From assembly GCA_907163345.1 (NCBI GenBank), contig CAJQUN010000043.1, forward strand, positions 2,779,001 through 2,843,000: a DNA stretch of 64,000 nt, in the 5' to 3' direction. The position numbers and the translations under genes are program-made. The notes under the pieces were generated by a model. It searched no databases and was not told where the DNA came from. It saw only the letters and a list, made by a program, of their open reading frames with translations. Below, piece by piece: positions 35,425-45,900 of the stretch. Position 1 is the first letter of the stretch; every line of letters starts with the position of its first letter. This DNA is from Haberlea rhodopensis. Taxonomy: Eukaryota; Streptophyta; Magnoliopsida; Lamiales; Gesneriaceae.

Positions 35425-35610
35425 TCGCTTGTCATGACTGCGGTACTAATACCCCTCGCTTCGACATATTAGCGGCATCGAATAACCTCGCTCAAATGCA
35501 ACATGCGGCAATACCCTCGCTTCAACATTTGGCGGCAAATATTCTTTCCTCGCTACAATATGACAACGGCAAGTATTCTATCATCGCTTCAAGTGACAGC
35601 GGCAAAGCAT
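35425..35610. repeat. CGCT/AGCG mini-hairpin string, element A right LTR
   Basis: Same string as at 28590-28780, with a few substitutions. Confidence 0.75.
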
Positions 35611-35967
35611 TAAAATCATCACTCTAATATAACCATGACTCATGGGATGTGCACCAAACAATCATCATATACATATGCAATCATAATGCATAATTCAACA
35701 TGTATTTGCATCCACAATGCACAATTCCATATATACTTGCATCCACAATGCATATTCAAATGAGTATATAAGATACATGTACCGTTGGGTGCCCGTACGT
35801 CTCTCTACGTACCTTTCGAAAAGTAGGATTTTGTATGACTTCACTTCCTTGGCTGTGTCGCCACCTGGGATGGTTCTACAAAATCACACATACCAATATT
35901 AGAAGCCAAATAATAGTCCAATACCAAAAATCGAACATAAAAATCATTTTCCCAAAATTTAACTGCT

Positions 35968-36158
35968 CGCGAACGATCGCTGTGTCGAGGAGATCGATCG
36001 CGAGCCTTACCGATCGATTGCCTGGACATGGGGATCGATCGCCAGACTTCACTGGCTCGAGGCGATTGATCGTGCCATTTACGGCTATCGATCGCTTGCA
36101 CTCGATTTCGCCACTGTCTCTCGGCGATCGATCGCGCCATTTGTAGCGATCGATCGCC
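35968..36158. repeat. GATCGATC palindrome cluster, element A right LTR
   Basis: Several GCGATCGATCGC-type words. Some are broken here but intact in the other LTR, and vice versa. Confidence 0.88.
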
Positions 36159-36903
36159 ACAACCAGAACATGCGATTTCCACCATTTTTACACCATATTT
36201 CTTCCCCAACTACACCAACACATATACCATCAAACCAACAACATATAACACCATAAACCTTCATCATACACCTCAAAACAATCAAAAATCTAACACCCAA
36301 ACAAAACCAATATCAACACAAAACAAAACCATTTCAAAACTCAAAATAACATTTCAAATCAAAACCAAACCTTACAAAAACAAGGAATGATCTATACCCT
36401 TCTTAGACCTCAAATCTTACCAAGAATCACACAAATAAAGCTTTTGCAAAGATTTCTCCTTCCTCTTTTTGCATGAAACGAAAATGGTGTGGGGATCGGG
36501 TTTGGAAGAGTGATTGGGGATTGTAAAAAGTGATGGGAAAAGTGGGGGTAGTGGGGTATAAGGGTTATAATTAAAACATGTACCCCAATGATTAGCATGA
36601 TGTATAAAATATCAAAACATGATATTTTAAAAGCATTTCCCAAAAAAATGCACCCAAAACCTCAATTAAATACATGCTTTCCAAATAATTATCAACCATC
36701 ACAATTAAACCATGCTAGCACCCAAATTCCCAACATGCATTACATGCACCCTACAATGCATTACCAGGTCACGTCCACCATGTGACTAAGCATTTCGCCA
36801 TTTTAATTAATTCCAACACTAAATTAATTAACACCATAAATAATCACATAATCATAATTAATGCTCAAATTGTAATTTATTATTTCGGGGATATCACACA
36901 TAG

Positions 36904-37916
36904 CATGCACCCTTATAGTACACTAACATGTTCTCAATTCATTTAGCGATTCCTCATATTAATTGCATGCAACATATGAATGAAAAAATAAAGGTCCATG
37001 CCTTTTTATACAGACCAAATACACATATTACAATGCTCACATGCGAGCATCAAATGAGAGGATGTGTATTTAATGTATAAAGTACACTACACGATACCGG
37101 TACTGGTACTTCAGTCCTGGAAGTACCTCCAATCCATAGCTCGATCTCTACGCCGGAGCTACCGTTGTACCTGTTCCACATGCCCCAACAGAGACAACCC
37201 CTACACGCGGTGAGCATATCAATACTACCGATATAATAAACACAATATCACAATTCATAATTTACAGAATGTAAATGCCATGAATTTTAAAAGATACTCC
37301 CTGTGATGTTCATGTTCTCAAAATAACCGAAACCATCTGTTTCCCAAAAGCCAGTTATCCATGTCATTGATTAACTAATTCCTGCCATGCCAGTTTCATA
37401 ATCAACTATGAATAAATCATTAAACAAATAACCATAGATATCACGTATATCTAACCAATGATTCCATAGTTTTATTTCATCGCTCGCTCCACAATAGCGG
37501 CATTTTATCCCCGCGCACGCTCAACAGTAGCAGCGTCATAACTGGTGTTCGCTCAACAGCGACAAGATCCAATCATTGCTCGCTCAAAAGCGGCACCATA
37601 TAATTCCCAATGTATATCCATTTATTGTGAATACAATGCACATTGTGTTTCACAGTTGCAATAATATAAAATGTTATGCTCGTACGTTATACGTACCTTA
37701 TAATTCCGTAGTCCGAATCAAACTTGCCTTGTTCCCGTGACTCGATGAATTACTTGCTAAACACAATTAATAATTCACAATTATTTACAAGCATGCAACC
37801 ACGTGCCCAAGCACGTTTACAATCCCCAAATCTATCATCAAACAATGACGATTAACCATTTAAAAAGACCCTTTGCAAAGCATGCATCGATTCCATAACA
37901 ATAAAATCATATTAAC
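36904..37916 (-). repeat. Element C 5' LTR, piece 2
   Basis: It continues 28037 after element A. It includes the mini-hairpin cluster (37478-37594) and the intact GATTA target (about 37846-37880) that the copia element hit in the other LTR. It ends at the TTAAC target of element B. Confidence 0.92.
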
Positions 37917-39432
37917 TGATGTGACTAGAAATAGACACATCTATTGCACTTAATTGTCTACGATTTGGTATATTTTGATGGATAAATTGATACATTTGCT
38001 ACCTAATCGTATATTTGTGTAAATGTAGGGAAAGGTAAAGAAATCAAGCTAAAATGATGAAAGAAGCAATAAAGTTGAAGAAAAGAGGAAAAAACCAGAA
38101 TCCAAGACACATGTTGCTCCTTTCTCCTCAAATTTCTATTTGTTCGAGCCATGTTTTTGAAATGTGTTCCATAGAAAAGTTGTAGAACTTTGAGTTATCT
38201 TCGCGTGGACAGCTGATTCATCGAATTCGGAGTTCGGACGAGAAAGTTACGGCCAAAATACGAAACTCGCCAGAAAAATTGATGACAGGCGTAATTACGC
38301 CATTATTAGGCGTAATTACGCCAACGCTACGGCATGTCTAGGCGTAGCTACGCCATTATACGCGTAATTACGCCTGAAGACTTTTGGAAAATTAAAAAAC
38401 TTGATTTCTTTCCTTCCCACATGGATTCTAACCTACTCCATCAGCCTCCCAACACATATATACTCGAAATTCAGACCTTTTAACCATCTAGATAGTTAGG
38501 GTAGAGTAGTTTAGGATAGTTTTATAATTTTTCTCTCAATTTTGTTGAAGAACGCTACGAAGATCGAAGCGAAGGCGGGATTGACACCTCGACGAGCGGA
38601 GATTGGATTAGTATTCTTTCCCTTGCTTTTATTTATTGTTTTTATTAGATTATGTCTAGCTAGTTTTTAATTCTTGGTTGAGGAAGACAAATCCTTGGAA
38701 TTATTTATCTTGGGGAGATTCATACGCTTTATATATCAATTTTATTGAATATCAAGAGTTTTTCTGATTTTGTTGATATGATTGATGTTTGTTTATTGGA
38801 TTGACAACCTAGTAACTTGCATGAAATCTAACGCTAAATTAGCTATCAAATACGGAATCGTTTGATCCCTCTAATTTATGAAGCAACTAAGATTAATTAA
38901 ATTCCGCTTGTGAGTTTATTAAATTCTTAGGAAGAACACTTGACTAGATTAAACATAGACGCTTGGATTATGTTGTTTAGCTTCATCGATCTCACTAGTT
39001 CATATGCTATCATCGATTTAAATCTTAATCGCTTGTATTTTGATTGATTGTTTGATAAGGGTTAAACTAGAACGCTTGGGCTACTTAACTACACGTAAGG
39101 TGAGATAGGACTTTGATTATTGGATTAAACGTCCAACGATGAATATTCATATGAAAAATTGAGTCTTTTGTGAATCGATGAAATAGATGATAATTCCAAG
39201 GAAGAGTCGACCGATACCAAGAATCACTTTCATTACTTTAATCTTTAGTTTTAATTTTAATTAGTATAATTCATTCACAACCCCATCTTTTATTCTTTTG
39301 ATTTTGATTTTCATTAACACAAGAATTCACACCTCCTCGTGGGATCGATCCCTACTCACGCTACTACATTATTGTTATCAATCTTGAGGATTGAGTGGGG
39401 TTAATTTGGGCGTACACGATAAGCGCACACCA
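37917..39432 (+). repeat. Element B 5' LTR
   Basis: It carries four 14 bp palindromes of the GGCGTAATTACGCC type at 38288, 38309, 38341 (core GGCGTAGCTACGCC) and 38361 (one mismatch). Confidence 0.97.
38288..38374. repeat. Palindrome cluster in element B 5' LTR
   Basis: Three perfect 14 bp palindromes and one imperfect one within 87 bp. The identical cluster is at 42838-42924 in the 3' LTR. Confidence 0.95.
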
Positions 39433-39437
39433 AATTT

Positions 39438-39454
39438 TGGCGCCGTTGCCGGGG
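39438..39454 (+). other. Element B primer-binding site (tRNA-Asp)
   Basis: TGGCGCCGTTGCCGGGG is complementary to the 3' end of plant tRNA-Asp (CCCCGGCAACGGCGCCA). It starts five bases after the LTR. Confidence 0.93.
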
Positions 39455-39575
39455 AGGCGTTGTATATTTTTGTGTTAATATTTTCTGTTTTTTTTTCTCT
39501 ATTTCGTTTTATTTCTTTCTTTCCCCCACACCGCTACTCTTGTTTGTTCGTGCTTACAGGTTGATTTCTTAAAAA

Positions 39576-40307
39576 TTGGATCTTTTCATGGAGGACTATA
39601 GGCGACTAGACGAATTGGCGTATCTTGTGCACCAACTTGGCGTAGGGAGTGGACAAAGAACATACAACTCAAGTTGGAGTGATCATCCCAATCTCAACTA
39701 TGACAATCAATGGATGAGCCCACCTCCACCTTACATGCAGTCCTATCTACCGCCATACATACCACAATATTCGCCATGGCCGCAACAACCTCAATATCAT
39801 ACCCCTGGTGAGTCTTTAGAGGATCTTCTTTCAAAACTTAATGATAGTACTTTGCAATTTCAACAGGAGTTCAGGGCTAGCACTCAGAATTTGGGTAACC
39901 AAATCGAGCAACTTATTAAATCAGCCGATCAGATAGCAGCACAACCCACCGACTTTATACCCTCCCGGACGATGGAGGCACCACGAGAGAACATGGTTGC
40001 AATCGCCTCAAGGAGTGACGAAGAGGTAGGAACCCCGGGGGAGGTGGTACTGATGCCACCCAAGCTAGAAGAGGAGACACATGTGCCACTAGAAGAAGAG
40101 GAGCTTGCACATCATGCATCTCCACAAGGTATGTCTCCAACAACCCCCTATGTTGAATATGATCATGAACCATTTGAAGAGAAAAAGGAACCGAAGGTCG
40201 AATACTGTGATGAAATGGACATGTTTGATGATTTTTTCTCTGACGATGAGGAGAAGGAACTCCTACAAAATGCACGGATCCTGGTATGTTCACTGTCCCA
40301 TGCATGA
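39576..40307 (+). CDS. Element B gag C-terminal region
   Basis: 243 residues from MDLFMEDYRR. It holds the proline/tyrosine-rich spacer (SPPPPYMQSYLPPY), then a predicted helical segment (ESLEDLLSKLNDSTLQFQQEF...NQIEQLIKS) and an acidic tail (DEMDMFDDFFSDDEE), which resemble the part of Athila gag after the capsid. The capsid core itself is absent. The frame goes out at the codons after QNAR, and the protease frame begins in the overlap. The difference is one base, so this may be a 1-bp loss or a ribosomal frameshift. Whether the protein is made is unknown. Confidence 0.8.
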   Translation: MDLFMEDYRRLDELAYLVHQLGVGSGQRTYNSSWSDHPNLNYDNQWMSPPPPYMQSYLPPYIPQYSPWPQQPQYHTPGESLEDLLSKLNDSTLQFQQEFRASTQNLGNQIEQLIKSADQIAAQPTDFIPSRTMEAPRENMVAIASRSDEEVGTPGEVVLMPPKLEEETHVPLEEEELAHHASPQGMSPTTPYVEYDHEPFEEKKEPKVEYCDEMDMFDDFFSDDEEKELLQNARILVCSLSHA

Positions 40308-41056
40308 TTGGAAATAATAGAATTGATAAGGCCATGCTAGACTTAGGAGCAGCAATAAATGTTATGCCTTATTCAATCTACACCTCTTTAGACCTAGGAC
40401 CTCTTAAAAAATCTGAAATTGATATTCAATTAGCAAATAGGTCTACTGTGCATCCTACGGGAATACTTGAGGACGTTCTAGTGAAAGTCGATAAATTGGT
40501 CTTTCCTGCTGACTTCTACGTACTTGACATGGAAAATGATAATAAAAGCAGCCCTATTCTGTTAGGGAGACCATTTTTGAAAACTTCCAAGTGCATAATA
40601 GATGTAAGTGGTGGTGCTTTTACTATGGAGTTTAATGGTGGGGTAGCTAAGTTCAATACTCATGATCCCGTTCATCCTACTACTGATTATACTATTGGCA
40701 TCACACATCACGTATCACTAGAAAAATCACATACTGTCACTGAGCATGAACATGGGGTGACTACTGATCGACCTGTTGACGAAGGAGGTATGGGAGAAAT
40801 TTTGACTGATACTTCATGTATTACTACTGCTTTACCAAATTCTCCTTTTAAAAATCTCAATTTTGAATTGCAGGTACCTGATGTTGAGCTGAAACTTCCT
40901 CCTGAACCTCACGATACATCAATAGAAAACGAGGGGATGCGAAAAGGGTTGAGGACCTCCAAGAAGTATAAGGCGAATAGGCATCGCCTTCGAGCTGTCA
41001 GAAGGATACTGAGGTGGGAAAAGGTGGCATTGGACACCAAACATGACCCACCATGA
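40286..41056 (+). CDS. Element B Athila-type aspartic protease
   Basis: 256 residues. The motif MLDLGAAINVMPYSIY (about residues 17-32) holds the catalytic D-L-G-A of Athila proteases. LANRSTVHPTGILEDVLVKV and SPILLGRPFLKTSKCIIDV complete the fold. The C-terminal ~100 residues are a linker with no RT following it; a stop is reached at 41056. The ATG is inside the overlap with gag, and the natural N-terminus would come from a gag-protease fusion. This is the only enzyme the element still encodes. Confidence 0.88.
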   Translation: MFTVPCMIGNNRIDKAMLDLGAAINVMPYSIYTSLDLGPLKKSEIDIQLANRSTVHPTGILEDVLVKVDKLVFPADFYVLDMENDNKSSPILLGRPFLKTSKCIIDVSGGAFTMEFNGGVAKFNTHDPVHPTTDYTIGITHHVSLEKSHTVTEHEHGVTTDRPVDEGGMGEILTDTSCITTALPNSPFKNLNFELQVPDVELKLPPEPHDTSIENEGMRKGLRTSKKYKANRHRLRAVRRILRWEKVALDTKHDPP

Positions 41057-42448
41057 GCACGAGCATTGGAGTCGGGCCACCGACGTTAAACAGAGGCGCT
41101 GCTTGGGAGGCAACCCAAGGGGAGTTAGTTTCCCTTTCTTTTTATTTTTTATTGCTTTATTAGTTAGACTTTTCTCGTTTCTTGTATTTTTGCCTTACAT
41201 TGGGGACAATGTAAGATTTAAGTATGGGGGAGGGATTAGTAGTGTGTTATTGTTTTTCTTATTTCAAAAATACAAAAAAATCGAAAAATTTAAAATTTTG
41301 AGCTCATAAGTAATGAACACATGCTTAGAATCACTAGCCCATGATGAAACCTAATTGATATCATGCATGCTTTTGAACATAGGTGAATTGTTAACCTTGG
41401 AACACTTTGAACTCTAATGCAAAGTTTACTTTAACTTAGTAGTTGAATATTTTGAGCACATTATTGTCATGGCTTGTGAAGTGTGCATAGCTTAGTGAAG
41501 ATTGTGTAAACTTTGTGATAGTCTTAAGAAGTCTCTAATACATGCTAGAACTTAACTACATGCTCTTTGAGGCGTATGTCTAGACTACTTGCAAACATGA
41601 AAGTGATATAGGCAATCTTTGATGCGTTTGAGCCTTTCAAGCCTACCATGTAAATAAAATCAATCTCTAGTACCCTTTTTTGAGCTTTAATGTAAAAGAA
41701 TGGTAGTATGCTAAGCATACTAAAGACCCCCATTCAACATTCCTTGACTAGCTTATCATCCTACCCTTTTAGCCTAAATATGATTTCAATCCATACTTTT
41801 AAGGGAGTATGATGTATTTCATTCAAATGCACTTGGGAATCATTGAAGTATATTTGTGAACTTTATTGTCAAAAGAATGAAATACATGAAAGAAAAGGAA
41901 TGCCTTGAGAAAATAGATAAAAATATGACTCCAAGGGGAGCCAAGGCACAAAAGAAGAAAAATGTTGAAACAAAAGTTGAAAATTCAAGCAAGAAGAGAA
42001 GCTTTTAGTGTGCATATCATCATACTCTCTTACTTGATATATCCTTACCTTTCTTTCATAAGCCAATACCTAGGCCACACTACAAGCTAATAAAGACCTA
42101 CTTGATTTATGTTTGCAAAGTGGCTAAGATAGTGGAGAAGAGTGTGCAAGTGAGCTTATACTTGTGTTAGTGTATGACTTGAACTATTGTGGGTTTACTT
42201 CTTTTGGATCTATAATTTGTACATGACACTTGTTTATGACCACCCACACACGTTCACTACTTTGTTGGGTACGAATTGTTTAGGGATTGAACTTGTTCCA
42301 TTATTAACTTTTCACCGCCTTTCATTACTATGCATGTTTTAAATTGTTGAGGCATAAAAGTGAGGACAAGTTAGTTTGTTATGATGCTATGAGCCAAAAA
42401 AAAAAAAAATATTGTAGTTTTGTCTGATTTACTCGAGGTCGAGTAAAG
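41057..42448 (+). other. Element B 3' non-coding spacer
   Basis: It begins with GGGAGGCAACCCAAGGGGAG, a word common just after Athila pol, then a second polypurine tract (TTTAAGTATGGGGGAGGG, about 41216-41233). The remaining ~1.2 kb is AT-rich with no recognisable envelope-like frame. Confidence 0.7.
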
Positions 42449-42466
42449 TTTAAGTATGGGGGTATT
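42449..42466 (+). other. Element B polypurine tract
   Basis: TTTAAGTATGGGGGTATT directly precedes the 3' LTR. Confidence 0.85.
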
Positions 42467-43982
42467 TGATGTGACTAGAAATAGACACATCTATTGCACT
42501 TAATTGTCTACGATTTGGTATATTTTGATGGATAAATTGATACATTTGCTACCTAATCGTATATTTGTGTAAATGTAGGGAAAGGTAAAGAAATCAAGCT
42601 AAAATGATGAAAGAAGCAATAAAGTTGAAGAAAAGAGGAAAAAACCAGAATCCAAGACACATGTTGCTCCTTTCTCCTCAAATTTCTATTTGTTCGAGCC
42701 ATGTTTTGGAAATGTGTTCCATAGAAAAGTTGTAGAACTTTGAGTTATCTTCGCGTGGACAGCTGATTCATCGAATTCGGAGTTCGGACGAGAAAGTTAC
42801 GGCCAAAATACGAAACTCGCCAGAAAAATTGATGACAGGCGTAATTACGCCATTATTAGGCGTAATTACGCCAACGCTACGGCATGTCTAGGCGTAGCTA
42901 CGCCATTATACGCGTAATTACGCCTGAAGACTTTTGGAAAATTAAAAAACTTGATTTCTTTCCTTCCCACATGGATTCTAACCTACTCCATCAGCCTCCC
43001 AATACATATATACTCGAAATTCAGACCTTTTAACCATCTAGATAGTTAGGGTAGAGTAGTTTAGGATAGTTTTATAATTTTTCTCTCAATTTTGTTGAAG
43101 AACGCTACGAAGATCAAAGCGAAGGCGGGATTGACACCTCGACGAGCGGAGATTGGATTAGTATTCTTTCCCTTGCTTTTATTTATTGTTTTTATTAGAT
43201 TATGTCTAGCTAGTTTTTAATTCTTGGTTGAGGAAGACAAATCCTTGGAATTATTTATCTTGGGGAGATTCATACGCTTTATATATCAATTTTATTGAAT
43301 ATCAAGAGTTTTTCTGATTTTGTTGATATGATTGATGTTTGTTTATTGGATTGACAACCTAGTAACTTGCATGAAATCTAACGCTAAATTAGATATCAAA
43401 TACGGAATCGTTTGATCCCTCTAATTTATGAAGCAACTAAGAGTAATTAAATTCCGCTTGTGAGTTTATTAAATTCTTAGGAAGAACACTTGACTAGATT
43501 AAACATAGACGCTTGGATTATGTTGTTTAGCTTCATCGATCTCACTAGTTCATATGCTATCATCGATTTAAATCTTAATCGCTTGTATTTTGATTGATTG
43601 TTTGATAAGGGTTAAACTAGACCGCTTGGGCTACTTAACTACACGTAAGGTGAGATAGGACTTTGATTATTGGATTAAACGTCCAACGATGAATATTCAT
43701 ATGAAAAATTGAGTCTTTTGTGAATCGATGAAATAGATGATAATTCCAAGGAAGAGTCGACCGATACCAAGAATCACTTTCATTACTTTAATCTTTAGTT
43801 TTAATTTTAATTAGTATAATTCATTCACAACCCCATCTTTTATTCTTTTGATTTTGATTTTCATTAACACAAGAATTCACACCTCCTCGTGGGATCGATC
43901 CCTACTTACGCTACTACATTATTGTTATCAATCTTGAGGATTGAGTGGGGTTAATTTGGGCGTACACGATAAGCGCACACCA
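42467..43982 (+). repeat. Element B 3' LTR
   Basis: Same length as the 5' LTR and offset by exactly 4550 bp. The palindrome cluster is at 42838-42924. Confidence 0.97.
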
Positions 43983-43987
43983 TTAAC

Positions 43988-44936
43988 CACAAAACATGGC
44001 ATCTCGATCGACTGGCCAAATGGGCTCGATCGATCGAGAGCCCCAGCAACAAATTGCCCGAATTTCCCTCTTGCTCGATCGATCGAGCATCACGCTCGAT
44101 CGATCGACCGACCCTCTTGATCGATCGAGCATTTTGCTCGATCGATCGAGCCAGCTGCTCATCGTCTTCCCATTTTCGAAAAACACGCGATCGATCGGGC
44201 CCCCTATTGCCGATCGATCGGCGAGTACTAGAATGGCATAAAAATGGCGTTTTTTGGGTTTAAAACTCCCCGAAAAATAATCCCAACACCAATTTTACCA
44301 ATAATCCTCAACACAAATGCCATAAATCTTCCTAAAACATGCCAACCCAAAAATCCTTAAAATCCAAAAATTCATACCCAACTCAAACTTTAACCAAACT
44401 ACACAAAGCTACTACCAAATCGAAGATAAATGCGTGGGGAAGAACAATACCTTATTATCTTCGGGAAATTCGGCTCCCAAATTGAGTCTCCATCGATTCT
44501 TCCATGGGAGGAGAAAAGAGGGGTGGGGAATCGCTGGGGAAAGAGGGGAGAGAGAGAGAGGAGAAGGAACAACTGCTTGACCATCGAGTCCATTTGGTAT
44601 ATATAATACCAAAACTCCAAAATCCCGAGTCCTTCACATATACATCATGACTCGTTAAAAATCATCCGTGTTCAATAATTACCTCTCAATCTCAATTTCC
44701 ATTACCAGCCCTAGCACAAAGTACTCCGGACCCCAGATCCCACCAAAAGACCAAATTCCAAGGTTTATCACCACGATGAGATACAATCTCATCCCTTGGA
44801 TCCAACGACCCCAAATACCGGATTTAAAATCTCTGGGAGTCCCAACACCACAATTAATCCATAATTGCCACAATTATAAATCCATTAAGGATCAATACCA
44901 CACCGGGATTTACACCATTAATCCCCGGGCATCACA
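43988..44936 (-). repeat. Element C 5' LTR, piece 3
   Basis: It continues 37916 after element B and contains the GATCGATC cluster (44003-44223). It ends GGGCATCACA next to the GCCTT target repeat. Confidence 0.92.
44003..44223. repeat. GATCGATC palindrome cluster, element C right LTR
   Basis: Here nearly every word is a full CGATCGATCG palindrome, while the left LTR has more broken copies. Confidence 0.87.
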
Positions 44937-44941
44937 GCCTT

Positions 44942-45375
44942 CCTCAACCAAGAATTAAAAATCTAGCTACTCATAATCCAATAAAAACAAATAAATAATA
45001 GCAAAGGATAAGAAAACTAATCGGATCTCAACTCGTCGAGGTCATCAATCCCGCATTCGTGTTGATCTTCATAGCCTCTTCAACAAATTTTGAAAGCAAA
45101 TTATAAAACTTGTCTAAACTACTCTACCCTAGCTATCTAATTGTCTATAAAGTTTGATTTTTTGAGTTTATAAGGTTGGAGGCTGATGGGGTAGGTTAGA
45201 ATCTTCCAAAGATGGTAAAAATCGTTTTTTCTAATTTTGCAAGATTCTGGACGCCATAGGCGCATTATTTGTTGCACCTTTGCTCTTGTCATTCTGCCCA
45301 AAATTGAAAATCTGGACTGTCAGGGGCCTAGGGCGCATAAAATGTTCCGCCTTGGGCGCCTGTCTTCTGTAACCT
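44942..45375 (-). repeat. Athila-like LTR fragment G, right piece
   Basis: The reverse complement follows the LTR of element B (for example CTCAACCAAGAATTAAAAA, AAACTACTCTACCCTA, GGAGGCTGATGG) but is diverged and diverges further where B has its palindromes. It abuts gag of element D at about 45375 with no PPT, so a deletion or recombination joined the two. Confidence 0.8.
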
Positions 45376-45641
45376 GATGGCGTCATCAGTAACGTCATTA
45401 TGCTTGAATATATCACAAATGTCCAAAAAGTTGGAGATGTGGGCATTTGGATCGTCAGTAGCTGCTCCCCCAAACTGGACCTAATGTTGGATAATCTGTA
45501 TGATAGCAGGCTTGATCTCAAAATTGTTAGCCTGTATGGTGGTTTCATGATACTCGACAGTCATCCATGGAATGCAGGGTGGACATAGTCCATGCGTGAT
45601 CTTGCAACTAGTGGTACCGGAATCTCCTCGGTATTAGCCAT
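45376..45641 (-). pseudogene. Element D gag N-terminal fragment
   Basis: Reading on the minus strand from ATG at 45641: MANTEEIPVP..., then in a shifted frame QANNFEIKPAIIQIIQH, DPNAHISNFLDICDIF and DDAIRLQ. These are the conserved start of Athila-type gag capsid. An in-frame stop and one frameshift are present, and the sequence is cut after DDAIRLQ where LTR fragment G begins. It is a decayed remnant. Confidence 0.85.
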
Positions 45642-45878
45642 GTGTGTTCTTGCTTGCCTTAGCCTCCTTTGACAAGTGCGTTAAATCTCGAGATCAAAGG
45701 GCTCAAGTGTAGGCTTGCTACTCCTTAGCATGCACCAAGAGATAACAACCCGTAACAATCAACCAAAAAGAACACAAACAGTAGAAGAGTAGAGAGAATG
45801 GAAAAATTCGAAAAAATAAGAAAAAATGAATGACTAAACTACAGTCAACTAATCTCGTTTGATATTATTAAAACTAGT
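45642..45878 (-). other. Element D leader
   Basis: About 240 bp between primer-binding site and gag, non-coding. Confidence 0.6.
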
Positions 45879-45895
45879 CCTCGGCAACGGCGCCA
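45879..45895 (-). other. Element D primer-binding site (tRNA-Asp)
   Basis: The minus strand reads TGGCGCCGTTGCCGAGG, a one-base variant of the tRNA-Asp complement. Confidence 0.9.
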
Positions 45896-45900
45896 AAACT

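Larger units (their letters stand above)
28038..36898 (-). mobile_element. Element A: Ty3/gypsy chromovirus, Tekay/Del-like
   Basis: LTRs of 2015 and 2038 bp (TGTAAGGACCC...GATATCACA on the plus strand) flank gag, protease, RT, RNase H, integrase and a C-terminal chromodomain-like segment on the minus strand. The 5 bp repeats CATAG (28033-28037 and 36899-36903) bound it, and the LTR of C reads through cleanly once A is removed. The LTRs differ by about 5% in the first 270 bp by eye, so this insertion is older than the copia and B elements. At least three frameshifts break the polyprotein. The Tekay-like placement is from gag and RT resemblance and gypsy domain order. Confidence 0.97.
34861..36898 (-). 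repeat. Element A 5' LTR
   Basis: It pairs with 28038-30052 at about 95% identity. The mini-hairpin string is at 35425-35610 and the GATCGATC cluster at 35968-36158. Near 35780-35815 the complement of GGTACGTA...CCCAACGGTA is shared with the LTR of element E. Confidence 0.96.
37917..43982 (+). mobile_element. Element B: non-autonomous Athila-like element
   Basis: Two 1516 bp LTRs (TGATGTGACTAGAAATAG...AAGCGCACACCA) flanked by 5 bp repeats TTAAC (37912-37916 and 43983-43987). The primer-binding site matches tRNA-Asp, as is typical of Athila. The 3034 bp internal domain encodes only the end of gag and a protease, with no RT, RNase H or integrase. The LTRs differ at about seven substitutions by eye (roughly 0.5%) and no indels, so this defective element moved recently and must have used proteins supplied by a relative. 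Confidence 0.96.
12085..44936 (-). mobile_element. Element C: non-coding LARD-like Ty3/gypsy-type element, split by four later insertions
   Basis: Both ends are LTRs starting TGTAGGGACCCCC and ending CGGGCATCACA as written on the plus strand, flanked by the 5 bp direct repeat GCCTT (12080-12084 and 44937-44941). The LTRs are about 2145 and 2141 bp once nested insertions are removed, and differ by roughly 6% over the first 100 bases by eye, so this is an old insertion. The primer-binding site lies at the right-hand LTR, so the element reads on the minus strand. The ~4.9 kb internal domain has no gag or pol that I can recognise. This fits a large retrotransposon derivative mobilised by a related autonomous element; the LTR layout suggests a Tekay-like partner. 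The insertion split an Athila-like LTR (G). Confidence 0.93.

Noticed and set aside
41057..42448. Envelope-like gene in the 3' region of element B
   Set aside because: Athila elements often carry one here, but no frame beyond 88 codons and no transmembrane pattern is present.
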